Positions 44,757 through 55,383 of a stretch of DNA of 64,000 nucleotides are shown one piece after another. Under the pieces are notes generated by a model that was given only the letters and a program-made list of their open reading frames with translations, was not told the origin of the DNA and did not search any database. The stretch is from Paracamarosporium sp. OC-R06-R3 (lineage: Eukaryota > Ascomycota > Dothideomycetes > Pleosporales > Didymosphaeriaceae). Numbering within the stretch: position 1 is the first letter of the stretch; the number at the start of each line of letters is the position of its first letter. Location: the NCBI GenBank assembly GCA_019828545.1, contig JACVRA010000109.1, positions 186,001 to 250,000 of the forward strand, written 5' to 3'. A program made the position numbers and the translations under genes.

Positions 44757-46569
44757 TCAACTACCCTCATTCTCTTCCCGAATCGTCTCCATACGTTTCC
44801 GCTTTTGCCTCCTAAGTTTGGGTAAAGGCTCCATACGCAGCTGCTGGAGCAGCTCCCTTGGAAGCAACTTCTGCGCTAGGGAAAAATATGTACTACCATC
44901 TGTAACCTGGCGTGTCCTGGAGCAAGTCAGTACGTGTCATCTTCGCGATGTAGCGAGTATTTGTAGGATGAATGTAGAATGCACATACCTCTTCAGCAGA
45001 GCAATCACATCGCTCTCTTCGATCATTTTCCGTCCCGCATGCTGAGCATACGCGGCGAGATCCTCACCGACTTGCTCAAAGAAGAAGTCCGACGTCTGTA
45101 CGAGTGCTGCCAGCGTGTCCTTGCTGATTTTGGATTTGCTGCCTTGAGACTTGATAAATCCATTTGCCAGTGTTTTGACTGTGGCTGCCGGAAACGAAGG
45201 GTACTCATGGCCGAATCTGGAGATGTTCATCGATTTGCGTTGCCGGCCTGCTCGTTTCTTGGCTGGAGTCTCGGGTGCTGGTGTTTGCAGGCTGCGATCT
45301 ATGGCAGAGACCTCCCCGCGGTATGCTTGGAGATCCTCATCATCATCCCCAGCATCAGGCTCGGACTCCCATCCTGTGATCTCAACTGGTCCGGTTTCAT
45401 TGTCGTCGACGAGTATCACAGCAGTTTCTTCCTCGTTGCCTAAGTCGCCGCCTGCTTGAACATCTTCTTCGATATCTTCGTCATCCTCGACAATAGTTCT
45501 GTCTAGTCTTGAGGGCTCATAATCTACTTCAACTTCCTCATCTTCTCCGTCTTCCTCTTCTTGCATAGGTACATGCATACGAGGTGGTATAGTAAAGCGG
45601 AATGTCGGTTCGTCATCCTCGTCGTCCACCTCTCCAAACACGCCCAGATCGACATCACTCGGCCGACCGTCTCTCCTCCCAGTCAATGCTCGAATCTCGG
45701 TCGTGGTGTTATCAAAGTCTTCCTCAGCAACCTGCTCCAAGAGATCTTCCGGACGGGGGGTTCCTCTCCGGTTGATGAAATTCCCCTCGAGTTCGTACTC
45801 TTCTCCGTTGATAGTGAGGTCATTTAGGTCGCCAAACTGCTCGCTTATCCTCTTGCTGAACATGCGGTCCAAACGCGGATCTTCGCTGCGAGCGCGCCGC
45901 CCAAACTCAATTGATTGCACGGTGCCATTATCAGGGTCGTAGTCCGGTAGAGGTGCGAGAAGGGACTGCCGAGGCGGTTCTTCGGTGAAACTATCATCGT
46001 CGTACATGTCGTCTAACGGCATGGAAAGGCGGGGTGCAGTAGGTTCTTCATCATCGATATCTGGAAGGTCGAGGGCAGAATGTCGGCTTAAGCGGGGCTG
46101 CGCTTGAGGGGTAGGCTGAACCGGCTCGGTGTCTCGAGCAAGTACTCTGCTGAGGTTTCGCAGAAGATCGCGCGGGGTCTCCCTCTGCATCCTCCCGCTC
46201 CGTCGCCGCACATGGCCCGGCGTCTTCGCAGCATTTGCGCGCTCCCTCAGAGCCCGAATCGCATGGGGTGTGGTCGGTGCGGCTCTCCGCGCAGGGAGAG
46301 GGCGTGTGGCAGGTCCACCGCGGGGTGTTCTCCCAGTGCCTGGAGTCCGGATTGGCGCACTTCTGGGGGTAACGCCAGCACTTGCAGCGCGACGAAAAGG
46401 AGTGACAGGCTTTGGCGCAATGCTTGCGAGACGGTGGAGCTGCAGCTCGTTAGGGTCGTTCTCAAGTAGCGGGGGTGCGTACATCGTTGTATAAAGTAGA
46501 CGAATGATCGGTAATATCGCCCGAGACTCGCGGGCTCATGCGCTGCTTCTTGCGCGCAGACTCTGACAT
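44757..46569 (-). CDS. CENPT: centromere protein T (CENP-T) with histone fold
   Basis: Exons 46483-46569, 44989-46439 and 44757-44916 give 565 residues. The N-terminus is Arg/Thr/Pro-rich with the conserved TPHAIRALRERANAAKTPG and TPRDLLRNLSRVL blocks expected for the outer-kinetochore-binding arm. A long acidic middle follows. The C-terminal histone fold starts at FPAATVKTLANGFIK and runs through ISKDTLAALVQTSDFFFEQV and the ESDVIALLKR helix. Exon 3 adds SLAQKLLPRELLQQLRM and a basic tail. CENP-T pairs with CENP-W on DNA and recruits the Ndc80 complex. The first intron is only 43 nt; the alternative is to start at the ATG at 46484, giving MYAPPLLEN and skipping exon 1. I prefer the spliced start because its phase and splice sites are good. 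Confidence 0.85.
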
Positions 46570-46780
46570 GGTACCTGTTCACGTTAACCTGAGCGTTACG
46601 GCCTAGCTCCTAAACGCCGATTGTTGTCGAAGTCGTCGCCAAACGCGTCGCGTCGGAGCTTATAAGTGTCGGCCCTTATCGATAAGCATGCGCCACAGCC
46701 CTGCGCCACAGCTCCAAAAAAGTTTCATTCACCCGCCGTCGCCGACATGTATTGTTCTTCACCCAAACTTTCGCAACACC
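46570..46780. promoter_or_regulatory. shared promoter region CENP-T/CMS1
   Basis: 211 bp between divergent start codons of a kinetochore gene and a ribosome-biogenesis gene. A bidirectional promoter is inferred from spacing. Confidence 0.4.
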
Positions 46781-47722
46781 ATGTCAGATTCCGAAGCCGA
46801 AGGAGGCGTCCCGCTCATTGAAGCTGAGTTCGACCCTACCGCAACATCTAAGAAGCGGAAGAGAGAAGCGGAGGAAGGTTCAACGCAGGAAAGCAAAAAG
46901 GCCGCTAAGAAGGCGAAGAGGAAGGAAAAGAAGAAGCAGAAGCTCAAGGAGATTAACGAGGATGATCTGGATCAGGAGCTGGGAGTCAACCGAGCATTTG
47001 AGAGAATGGACAGTCAGCTGCTTGCGGATTATGTGAATTCGAGGACGAGGCTCTATGGGAAGGATCTCAGTAGCGTGGAGTTGGAAGATCGATTTGTTCC
47101 CAGTACGAATGTCCTTGTTGCCGATAGTATGGGATAATTGTTTAACGAGAAAACAGCACGCACCGTCAAGGACACCACAAGCTACACTGAGCCACGGACC
47201 TTGGACAACCTCGCCGCATTTCTCAAAAAACAGTGCGGAAAGATGGAGCCCACGCCTGCCAAGCCCACAGGAGCACCGCACACGCTTGTTGTGACCGCCT
47301 CGGGAATCAGAGCCGCAGATGTCTTCAGATCACTAAAAGCAGGTCTGCCAAAGCAAGGCGTCAAGAACCCGAACGTTGCTAAGCTGTTCGCCAAGCACAT
47401 GAAGGTCGCTGAACAGGTGGAGCACCTTAAGAAGAACAAGTGCGTCTAAATATACCCGAAGATGCATGAATTCTATATTCTAACCTAATGCAGAATCGAC
47501 TTCGGCGTTGGCACTCCAGATCGGCTGTCTGCTCTCCTGGATCAGAACGCTTTGTCGACCTCGAATCTGAAACGAGTTGTAGTTGATGTCTCGTACATTG
47601 ACCAGAAGAAACGCGGAATTCTCGACATGAAGGATCTTCACGAACCCTTGATCCGGCTGCTGCTGCGGAAAGAGTTTGTTGGTGATGATGACGAAGGCGA
47701 TAACCTGTTCATGTTCTATTAG
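46781..47722 (+). CDS. CMS1: Cms1-like ribosome biogenesis protein
   Basis: Exons 46781-47102, 47157-47439 and 47494-47722, separated by two 54-nt introns, give 277 residues. The start is acidic (MSDSEAEGGVPLIE), followed by a Lys-rich region with KKRKRE and KKAAKKAKRKEKKKQK clusters that look like nuclear/nucleolar signals. The rest is a degenerate DEAD-helicase-like fold with RTLDNLAAFLK, TLVVTASGIRAADVFRSLK, KNKIDFGVGTPDRLSALLDQ and VVVDVSYIDQKKRGILDM. The GTPDRL block is helicase-like but the ATP-binding motifs are absent, as expected for Cms1, a component associated with 90S pre-ribosomes. An ATG at 46688 would extend the N-terminus by 31 residues without family support. Confidence 0.88.
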
Positions 47723-47963
47723 ATTGTCGCTGACTGTTCTACGAAGCGGCAGTACGGAAACCCTCAATGATACCCCCACGGCGCGGAAAGTGCCACTTGA
47801 ACATTTAGCAAGAGCCAGAATAGGTGAATTACAGATGAACTACTGAGGAGGGTATAGGGCAAGTGTTCCGCCTGTTGGTTTAAAGTTACGACCAATTGAT
47901 GCTGCATCTTTACATAAACACCCAGCTCCATGTCTTGAGTGCACAAGATCCTTTCGTGCTTTG
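47723..47963. other. intergenic, convergent 3' ends
   Basis: Short spacer between the 3' ends of CMS1 and the UBX gene. No gene was seen. Confidence 0.5.
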
Positions 47964-49528
47964 CTAGCGATTCGACTCTTCGTCTCTCGGCTCAAAATTC
48001 AGCTTGACCCAAGTTAGCCTTCATCAGACAGTAAAGACAAATTCAACCATGACACACCTGATTTCCATTGTATAGCTGCTCATTTCTTGGCTCTCTCGTC
48101 CGCTGGTCTGCGAGCGTCCGTACGCGGATACCTGTTGAGCCTGATGGCTCTTGTGGTGTGTTGCCGAGCGATCGACCCCCGGTCGGTTGCTGTTGGTCCT
48201 CCTGCTGTACACTTCCACCGCCTCCCAAGACGGAAGTCAAGGTGTTGCTCACATAGCCCACAGCAGAGCCAGCGAGATTAAAGGCTCCACCAACAAGACT
48301 GAACACGCCGCCTGTTGCGCCGGAAACGATACCACCCGCGCTGCCCGAGTATGCCTCAGTATACCCTTTGACGGGCACGAGGATGAGCGTCGCCGATGGT
48401 GCTAGATCAACGTCACCTAGTGCCTGGTTCTCATCACCAGCGGAAAGCTCTCGGCTAGGTAATGGTGCGAGTATCTGTTTGAAGTAGTACGGTGGGTGTC
48501 TTTCGTTTGGGTTCTCTGCTCTCGCTTTGAATTCCTGGTCTATCCATGGCCGTACATCATCTTGTAAGTTCGCTGTCCGTGGGAACGTGGAGCGAATAGT
48601 CGCCCCATCAAACATGCGCACATTGAGATGAACCTCCTTCGCATTCGATCCCCTCGAGCTTGCCGGCGTAAATTGTGGTGTAGTAGGTTCCGCTTGCGCT
48701 AGCTTCTCGCGCTCTGCTTTTCGTGCTTCTGCCTGTGCCTTACGCTCCGCCTTGTCCGCCTCGATCCGAGCTTTTATGCGCGCAAGCTCCTCCCGCTCCT
48801 CATCCTTCTTTTTCCGCAGCGCTTCCCTCGCAGACTGTTGTGCTTTTGACGTTGATGACTCGGTTTGTGGAGCTGGCGATGCGGCTTTCTGCTTGCCCTT
48901 AGCCTTCGCCGAGGGTGGCGGTGTCGGTACGGAGGGTGTGTCGGTGGGCGGTGCTGCTTGAGCAGGCGGAGATATTTGTGCGGGATCTGGTGTTGATGTC
49001 TGCAATGTGCTAGCTGCAGGCGCAGCTGTGCCTGGGATTGGTGTTGCACCCAAGACTTTTCGTACGCGGTTAATGAACTCGTCTCGAGCTATGCCACTGC
49101 TCAGTTGTTCCTGCAGCTGTCCATTCCTGAAACATGTTACCACAAGCTGCTTATTAGTGCGTATATGACGTACTGTATCACTATGAACGTAGGCGTCTCC
49201 GATATAGTGCAGAAGGCTGAGAGGAAGCCGGCCTCTGTAGATCCAGCCTCGAGGCGGAGAAGAACGGCTTTCTGCTCGAGCAGACTAGATAGCTATGCAT
49301 AGTATTAGCTCAGACGTCCATTGACAGCTGCATGGCCAAGAAACACTCACCCAGCCGCTCTTCAGCCACTCGTTCTCCCAAGTTGTACTCTCCTCTCCGT
49401 CGTCTGTAGTTGTTAACCTCCGCTCTTGCGCCAGTCAAAAGTGGAGTACCTCTAATGAAGCAGCCAACAAGTTTTTGTTCTTGTATGGCGCGGGCTATGC
49501 CGCTCTGTAAGTTTCCTTCGTGGAACAT
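47964..49528 (-). CDS. UBX-domain protein, UBXN4/erasin-like
   Basis: Five exons (49450-49528, 49351-49403, 49174-49292, 48058-49126, 47964-48002) give 452 residues. The N-terminus is a thioredoxin-like domain: MFHEGNLQSGIARAIQEQKL, then TTWENEWLKSGW and the FLSAFCTISETPTFIVIQNG segment. A Pro/Ala-rich linker and a long charged coiled coil (REALRKKKDEEREELARIK) follow. The UBX domain begins VHLNVRMFDGATIRSTFPR and ends SATLILVPV. Just after it comes a Gly/Val/Ala-rich hydrophobic stretch (GGIVSGATGGVFSLVGGAF), which could be a membrane hairpin as in UBXN4/erasin. By family it would bring Cdc48/p97 to the ER for ERAD. The last 13-codon exon replaces a read-through ending (VCHG) with LNFEPRDEESNR. 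Confidence 0.87.
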
Positions 49529-50167
49529 AGTCGACTGTGGCTTTGGTTGTGTCGTCTGGTGCTGTGGCTAGTTGCCTGGTCGCGGGGTTAAGGGAGCTTG
49601 GGGAACTCGCAGGACGACAGGGATCCGGAGCTTATATCGTGGGGGGCTACATTTGCCGAGCCTCTTCGTTTCACTGGACCTTGGTTGCCGACGAATGCAC
49701 GTTTGGTTTGCTCACGCGGCTGGTATGAAAAGGACAAAATTCTCGATTAATTAAAAATCACAATGCAATGCCGATCAAAATGCTAGGATCTATGGGAATA
49801 AAAAAGCCGTAATCCAATGTCTCCCGTGCCAAAGGAGAGAAGCAGACCCGAAACCACACATGCTCCGTTATCTACACGCAGCTGAAATACCCTGCACGCT
49901 TGATGCATCCATAGAGTAAAACAAAACTCAGATGATGGAGCCTACTCGGCTCGTTCAAATAGACGCGCCTACTGCGCTCGCCTCAAAGCGTATATGTGTA
50001 TCGAAACCGGCGTGGTGGGCAAGTGTTCGAGGCCGTGTCGTGGTTTGCGTGCTGCTTCGACTCTGGATCAAGTCGTCGTTCGTAATGTCTCCGAATAGTA
50101 TTCAATCCTCCGTGCTTGTGTGCAGCCAACCGCAACCTCAATTAAACTACTACGTGTGTGTGTCTCT
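49529..50167. other. intergenic spacer
   Basis: Contains the UBX gene promoter and the racA 3' untranslated region. The 49932-50258 frame is antisense to racA exon 6 and not supported. Confidence 0.45.
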
Positions 50168-51026
50168 CTACAAGATAGTGCAACCTTTGCTCTTCTTGGC
50201 TTTGCCCGCCGCCTGCGGACGAGGGCTGAGTACAGCGCTACCAGAGATATCAGCTTGATGCAACGACGAAGATGATGTGCAACGTACCGGATGGCCTCAT
50301 CGAAAACGCTCTTCAGATTCCGCTGTGTCAGCGCTGAGCATTCCAAGTACTTCTGGGCTTTGATCTCCTTGGCAACCATGACAGCCTGCTCGTATTGTAT
50401 AGGCGCCATCTTCTTCTGCCTAAGGCTCTCCTTGGTGGCTTCGTCGTCCCTCAAGTCGAGCTTGGTACCGACAAGGATAATAGGTACGCCGGGCGCGTGG
50501 TGGTCGATTTCTGGGTACCACTGGGTAACTTTAGCGGCTTGTCGCCTGAGGGCGCGGGCTGCAGCTTTACCTTTGCCTTGACGTTGTCAAACGAGGGCGG
50601 GCTGACGATGGAAAAGCAAATGAGGAAGACGTCGGTCTGCGGGTATGAGAGCGGCCGCAAGCGGTCGTAATCTTCCTGACCAGCAGTATCCCAGAGACCA
50701 AGACTTATGGGCTTTCCATCGACCATGACATTTGCCGAGTAGTTATCGAAGCTTGGTGCGCGTCAGCCTGTGTGAGAGCATCTCGCTGGCTCGCACTACT
50801 CACACCGTGGGGATGTATTCTCCGGGGAATGCGTTGGTGGTGTACGAGATGAGGAGACATGTCTGGGAGAGCGGTCAGCCACTGGGGAGCAGGTTGGAGG
50901 GCAGGATGCGACTCACCTTGCCTACAGCACCGTCACCGGTCACGACACACTGGAGTGGTTAGCACGACATGTTGGCGGCGGTGCGGACGGGCACACCTTG
51001 AGAGACTGGGTTGTGGGAGCAGCCAT
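50168..51026 (-). CDS. racA: Rho-family small GTPase Rac1
   Basis: Six exons: 50997-51026, 50917-50949, 50804-50862, 50571-50751, 50288-50520 and 50168-50237; 201 residues. Phosphate-binding loop GDGAVGKT (15-22), switch I around [31 protein letters not shown] and [19 protein letters not shown] are all intact. The protein ends in a Lys-rich stretch and CTIL, a CaaX box for geranylgeranylation (Leu at the last position). The sequence [20 protein letters not shown] and the ALTQ block place it with fungal Rac rather than Cdc42 or Rho1. Rac controls polarity, branching and NADPH oxidase activation at hyphal tips. Its introns are 47-54 nt. The exon 3/4 join uses GTGAGT, completing a split Val codon. 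Confidence 0.95.
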
Positions 51027-53277
51027 TTTGCGAGCTGTGGAGGAGCAGCGGGCGGGAGTGGTAGCGACGAATGCGGCGCCTGGGTGTGAGGCGGGCGTTA
51101 GGGGCTGCAGCGGACTCTGGTCAGCATGCAACGGCCGCGTAGACTCAGGGCCGGCGGGGCAGACGAACAGATGCGAATTGCAGCAGCGACGGGCTCGAGG
51201 ACACGCGGTATGCAGTGAGAAGGGGCGGTTTATCGCTTGGCGGCAGGCAGGGCGAGGCGGGTGAAGCGAAGCTTGGAAGATGCTCGCAGCGCGGGCCACT
51301 GGTTAGGCGGGGGGCGGGCGGGCGATGCTGGGCGGCGGCGAGGTGCTGGCAGCGGGCTACGGTGCGGTGGGCGAGAGGCAGTTGGTGAGCAGAGGACGGG
51401 CGGCGGCGAGTTTTGGCAAAAGACAGGCGCGTCTTGTCTTGTCGATTGCGCCGTGAAACTCTTTCGAGACAGCACCGCCGGTAGCAGAGCTGGGCCACTC
51501 ACCGCCCGTCTCAAACCCTGTTCGCACCCTCTCCACCACCTCGCCCGCTTCCGGGAGCTGATAGGGCCGCCCACCCACCATAGGCCGCCTGGCTCCGCAC
51601 TCGCCCATCGAGCCAGCACCCGAAGACCGCGCGGGAAGGCCACGCGGGCGCCGTCGACCTCCAGCGCGTCTCTACGCCTCCCGTCTGCTCATGCCGCCGC
51701 GACTCTACGCGAAACACCAAGGAAGGCCCTGCAAGCGACTACTGCACTGTACGATTCAAGCACGGAACCCATCACATCAGTCACCTGCCCATCACTCCAT
51801 TCGCCGCCGCCGTGGTAATACGGACAATTAATATACATTTTCGCGCCCACGCTCCCCCATTCGCCAGCCCACCTGCTTTTTCTGTTTGTCGGGTCGCGCC
51901 CCTGCCCTGCTGCACCTTGCCGATTACCCACACTGAAACGACCTGCCGTCGAGCTATCTTCACCTGTCGGGAGGGGTGCGTCGAGGAAGGCCTCGTCAAG
52001 CGTAGAAACACCGTCGTCCACGACTCGATGACCGCCTCCGGCCTGTGATTTGTGGAACCGCACTCGGAGTAATCGCCAGTATGGGTGTCCGGTGAGCGTG
52101 AGCATGGCTAAAATAGAACGAGCCAGCGATGACGGTAGGGGTATGTTGAGAGTAATGACGTTGACCAGAGTGACTTCAGCGAACATCCAGGCACTCCACG
52201 ACTTCGTTGACCATACCATGACCTCTACAACCAGGGAATGAAGCCTACTATTGGCTATTGCATTGTCTACTCCAGGTAGCACCGCATCTTCAGGCTTCTT
52301 TCCGGCAATGCAGCACTTGCGTGGGCACAGCAAAAAGGCATGTGATGCCAAGTTTCTATACAGTGTTCCTCGACGCAAGAGCTCAGCCTAAAATTTGGAG
52401 CCTTACGCTGGACCGACCCTCAGGATTCAGCGTGCGATACGGCACGTAGAGAATTTGTCGACGCTCTGCGAGAGGCAGAAACATAATGCTCGATTCTGGA
52501 ATCCGCAAACATGATGTACCTGTTTCTACAGAGAACCTGGACTGGAGCTGGTCTATTCGCGAGCTTCACAATCTAAACGGGACTAAAGAGTTTGGGGTCG
52601 AATACAGTCCAAAGAAAGAGCTTCGTCAAAAAGCCCAGGGGCCCAGAAGTCGTTCATCCCATTTATATGCACGTCTCTGTGCTACCTAGGAAATTTAAAA
52701 TCAATAGTCACCGACGAAATGCCGTTCAAACCCAGAAGATCGACATGTTTGCTGAGTCGCTACAATTGATTCGAACACCTACCTGCACGAATTTCATTCC
52801 ACCGGACCGTTCCAGGCCAGCAGGCAGAGCTTCGGTTCATGATTCGCGACCTACTCAGCTCCGCTGCCTTGGCATGAGATACACTTCTACCAATATTTTA
52901 CCAACACCATGTTTAACGGATCTTTTCGTGGTTACCCTCGTGGTACTCTTGTCGGGGCTAAGTAAAAGATTGAGAAGTACACCACGATGACTGGAAAAAA
53001 TATCACAAGCTGGAAGAACTTGACGTCTGTTAAAATCTTCAACTGGAAATGATTGTGCCACAGAAACAAAGATGCCATATTGCGAAATCACCGAGGGACA
53101 GTATGGCTTTTCCAACGAAGCAATTTCAAAGTCCCATGTCACAAACACATGTCAATGTATCGGGACGACGGTCACGCATAACTCCTCATGCTGTAGAAGC
53201 TGAGTCAAGCGCAAAGGACCGGGCTCCCATTAGAGAAAGTCAATCGAGAAGTTTCAATAAGCCTCTAAAATTCGTTA
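51027..53277. other. 2.25 kb upstream of racA, no supported gene
   Basis: The first kilobase (about 51027-52020) is G/C-rich with long overlapping frames on both strands (51237-51818 plus; 51689-52378 minus). These frames have Arg/Pro/Ala-rich products without domains, so I read the region as racA promoter and leader. From about 52.3 kb it becomes AT-rich and featureless. Confidence 0.4.
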
Positions 53278-54648
53278 TTATGAGGGCAGCACTTTCTTGA
53301 GCTTGCCGACCATCTTGTCAAGGACAGAGTCTTTGCGTTCTTTCGCGTGCTCGTTAAGCTTGCCGGCCATCTTATTAAGAACAAAGTCCTTGCGCTCTTT
53401 GTCTTTGCGCTCTTTGTCTTTGCGCTCTTTCGTCTGCTCGTTGAGCTTGCTGGTCGCCTTGTCAAGAACAGAGTCTTTGCGTTCTTTATCTTTCCGCTCT
53501 TCCGTATGCTCGTCACCTGTTTTCTGCTCATGTACTAGCATGACCGGCCCTCCTTTTCCACACGCCCAATCTATCCCAACCGCATGCCCATCAATCACAT
53601 CAAGAAGTTTGCCGTTTTCATTCCCATTCGCTTCGATATTCGTCTTCCCGCCCCCTTTCCTCTCTTCTCCCTCACCAACTCTATCACCACTCCTCTTCTT
53701 ATATCCAACACGCTTCATTTCCTTCTCCACCTTCCTATACAACCCCCCTCCCCCAATCCTACCACTACCCCCAGAAACCTGCGCAAGCTCAATCACGTCG
53801 CCCTCAAAACTTCCCCTCCACGTCTCCACGCCCTTATCCCACGGCATCACACTGCACGTCGGGTTCTCTCTCTGCCTCTGCAACGCAGCGAATGACTTCG
53901 CCGGCCCGGGCTGGGATACGTACTCGTACCATGCTCGCAGCCCATTTACCCTGCAATCCAACGGCAGCCGTAGGAGCGCGGAAGGAATGTAGCGCTCGAT
54001 TGCCTCGCGCCGGCTAGGTGTTAGCGTGCTGGGGAAGGGTGAGAGGAATTTCCCGCCAGCTTTGCATGTAATGGGATAGGCCGGTGTTTTGCCTGTTGGT
54101 GGCAGTTGGACGGTGGATGAAAGTGTGGGTTTAGAGGGTGGGGTTTCTGATTGCGGAGTTTCTGGTCGTGGGGTTTCTGATGATGGAGTTTCTGATTGTG
54201 GACATTCTGGCCGTGGAGTTTCTGACTGTGGAGTTCCTGGTCGTGGACATTCTGATGGTGGAGTTTCTGGCTGTGGGTATTCTGATTGTGAAAATCCTGA
54301 CCGTGGAGTTTCTGATTGCGGAGTTTCTGATTGTGGAGATTCTGATTGTGGAGAAGCCGAGGGCGGCAATGATGGTGCCGTCGGGGCTAAAATCTCGTTT
54401 AATGATAGTGGTGTTGCAGCAGAAGACTTGGACGTGGAAGCATAGTTGTGCTGGCCGGCATAGTACTCTGGTTCTACGCCGGAGATGAAGCGTCGGAGGC
54501 ATATGATTTGGTCGTCAATGTATTGGCGGAGCGACGCGAGGGAGGAGGGGTGCGGGTATACGGCTGGAAGGGGATTTGGGTTCAGCCTCTCGAATTGGGG
54601 CTTGGATTTGTCCTCGAGAGCCGGTTGCTGACTGGTTGCCATAGCCAT
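53278..54648 (-). CDS. hypothetical protein with two repeat arrays
   Basis: Intronless frame of 456 residues. Residues 30-60 look ordered (SLASLRQYIDDQIICLRRF). Residues about 98-172 are imperfect pentapeptides of the type PQSET/PRPET/PSSET. A central ordered region (about 195-285) includes LTPSRREAIERYIPSALLRL, RVNGLRAWYEYVSQPGPAKS and WRGSFEGDVIELAQV. The last 80 residues are near-identical charged repeats (ERKDKERKDSVLDKM, then GKLNEHAKERKD). I do not recognise the family. The central region may be a conserved fungal domain. The repeats look like disordered, expandable linkers; the Ser/Thr-Pro spacing would suit phosphorylation. Confidence 0.65.
   Translation of the reverse strand: MAMATSQQPALEDKSKPQFERLNPNPLPAVYPHPSSLASLRQYIDDQIICLRRFISGVEPEYYAGQHNYASTSKSSAATPLSLNEILAPTAPSLPPSASPQSESPQSETPQSETPRSGFSQSEYPQPETPPSECPRPGTPQSETPRPECPQSETPSSETPRPETPQSETPPSKPTLSSTVQLPPTGKTPAYPITCKAGGKFLSPFPSTLTPSRREAIERYIPSALLRLPLDCRVNGLRAWYEYVSQPGPAKSFAALQRQRENPTCSVMPWDKGVETWRGSFEGDVIELAQVSGGSGRIGGGGLYRKVEKEMKRVGYKKRSGDRVGEGEERKGGGKTNIEANGNENGKLLDVIDGHAVGIDWACGKGGPVMLVHEQKTGDEHTEERKDKERKDSVLDKATSKLNEQTKERKDKERKDKERKDFVLNKMAGKLNEHAKERKDSVLDKMVGKLKKVLPS
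53300..53510. repeat. coding tandem repeats, C-terminal array
   Basis: Units of 15 and about 60 bp encode ERKDK and an ERKDSVLDKMVGKLNE-like module. They repeat several times at the 3' end of the 53278-54648 gene, including identical consecutive TTTGTCTTTGCGCTC units on the plus strand near 53400-53430. Confidence 0.8.
54140..54355. repeat. 15-bp coding tandem repeats, central array
   Basis: About fourteen imperfect 15-bp units (on the plus strand GGAGTTTCTGATTGT and variants) encode Pro-Gln-Ser-Glu-Thr-type pentapeptides on the minus strand. Confidence 0.85.
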
Positions 54649-55383
54649 CGTTGTCTCTATCTGTTGTGGGGGGGATGGAGACTCAGGTGGATAGATTGCT
54701 CCACTCTATAACCCTTGGTTTCGCGCCGTTGTGAACCTTCAATTTTGCTGGGGCGGCGGTCTTGAGTGGAGAATCTGCTCTGCGTCGTGTGAACAGAATA
54801 TGGAGACAGGTACTGTTAAACAAATGTGTTGAACTATGATCATAAAAGCGCACTACCAATCGTGCTGTGCATGAACGACATGCTGAAAACTCGATGACCA
54901 TCATGACCTATACCCCGCCAATCACCCGAAAAAGAATTACCATTCACCTAATCGAGTGCTTGTATGCGGACCCTCCCGAGATCTTGGAAATACTGTTGAC
55001 TTGGTGAACCGTGGGTTTCAGCCACGCGAGCAGATGTCTCATTTCAACTTGAGACACAAGTTGAGGATATGATCTGGTGTCGTAGCGCGAAGAAAATTGG
55101 ACCGTCCTTTTGATCAGATGTAAAACTTGTAATAAATCGCCTTAGGATGGGTAATCGACAAATGTGCTTTTCAGAATTAGAGAAGGCATATAGTTGTATG
55201 GTTGAGGGCTGTTGAGGGCTGGCTGTCACCAGTACATCCAGGCCCATCTTCCAGTACAAAATTTACATAATCTATATGGTCGATAAGTAAATGTCTATGA
55301 TTCAAAGAGTGGCCTGAAGTCACTTGTATCATCATAGAACATAGCTCCCAGTCTCGAAAGGATACATGTACTAGTGAGCGCTC
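54649..55383. other. intergenic, divergent promoters
   Basis: 735 bp between the divergent starts of two unknown genes. No coding signal is supported. Confidence 0.45.

Noticed and set aside
51689..52378. 229-codon minus-strand frame upstream of racA
   Set aside because: GC-rich leader region with a competing 193-codon plus-strand frame; neither has domain or splice evidence.
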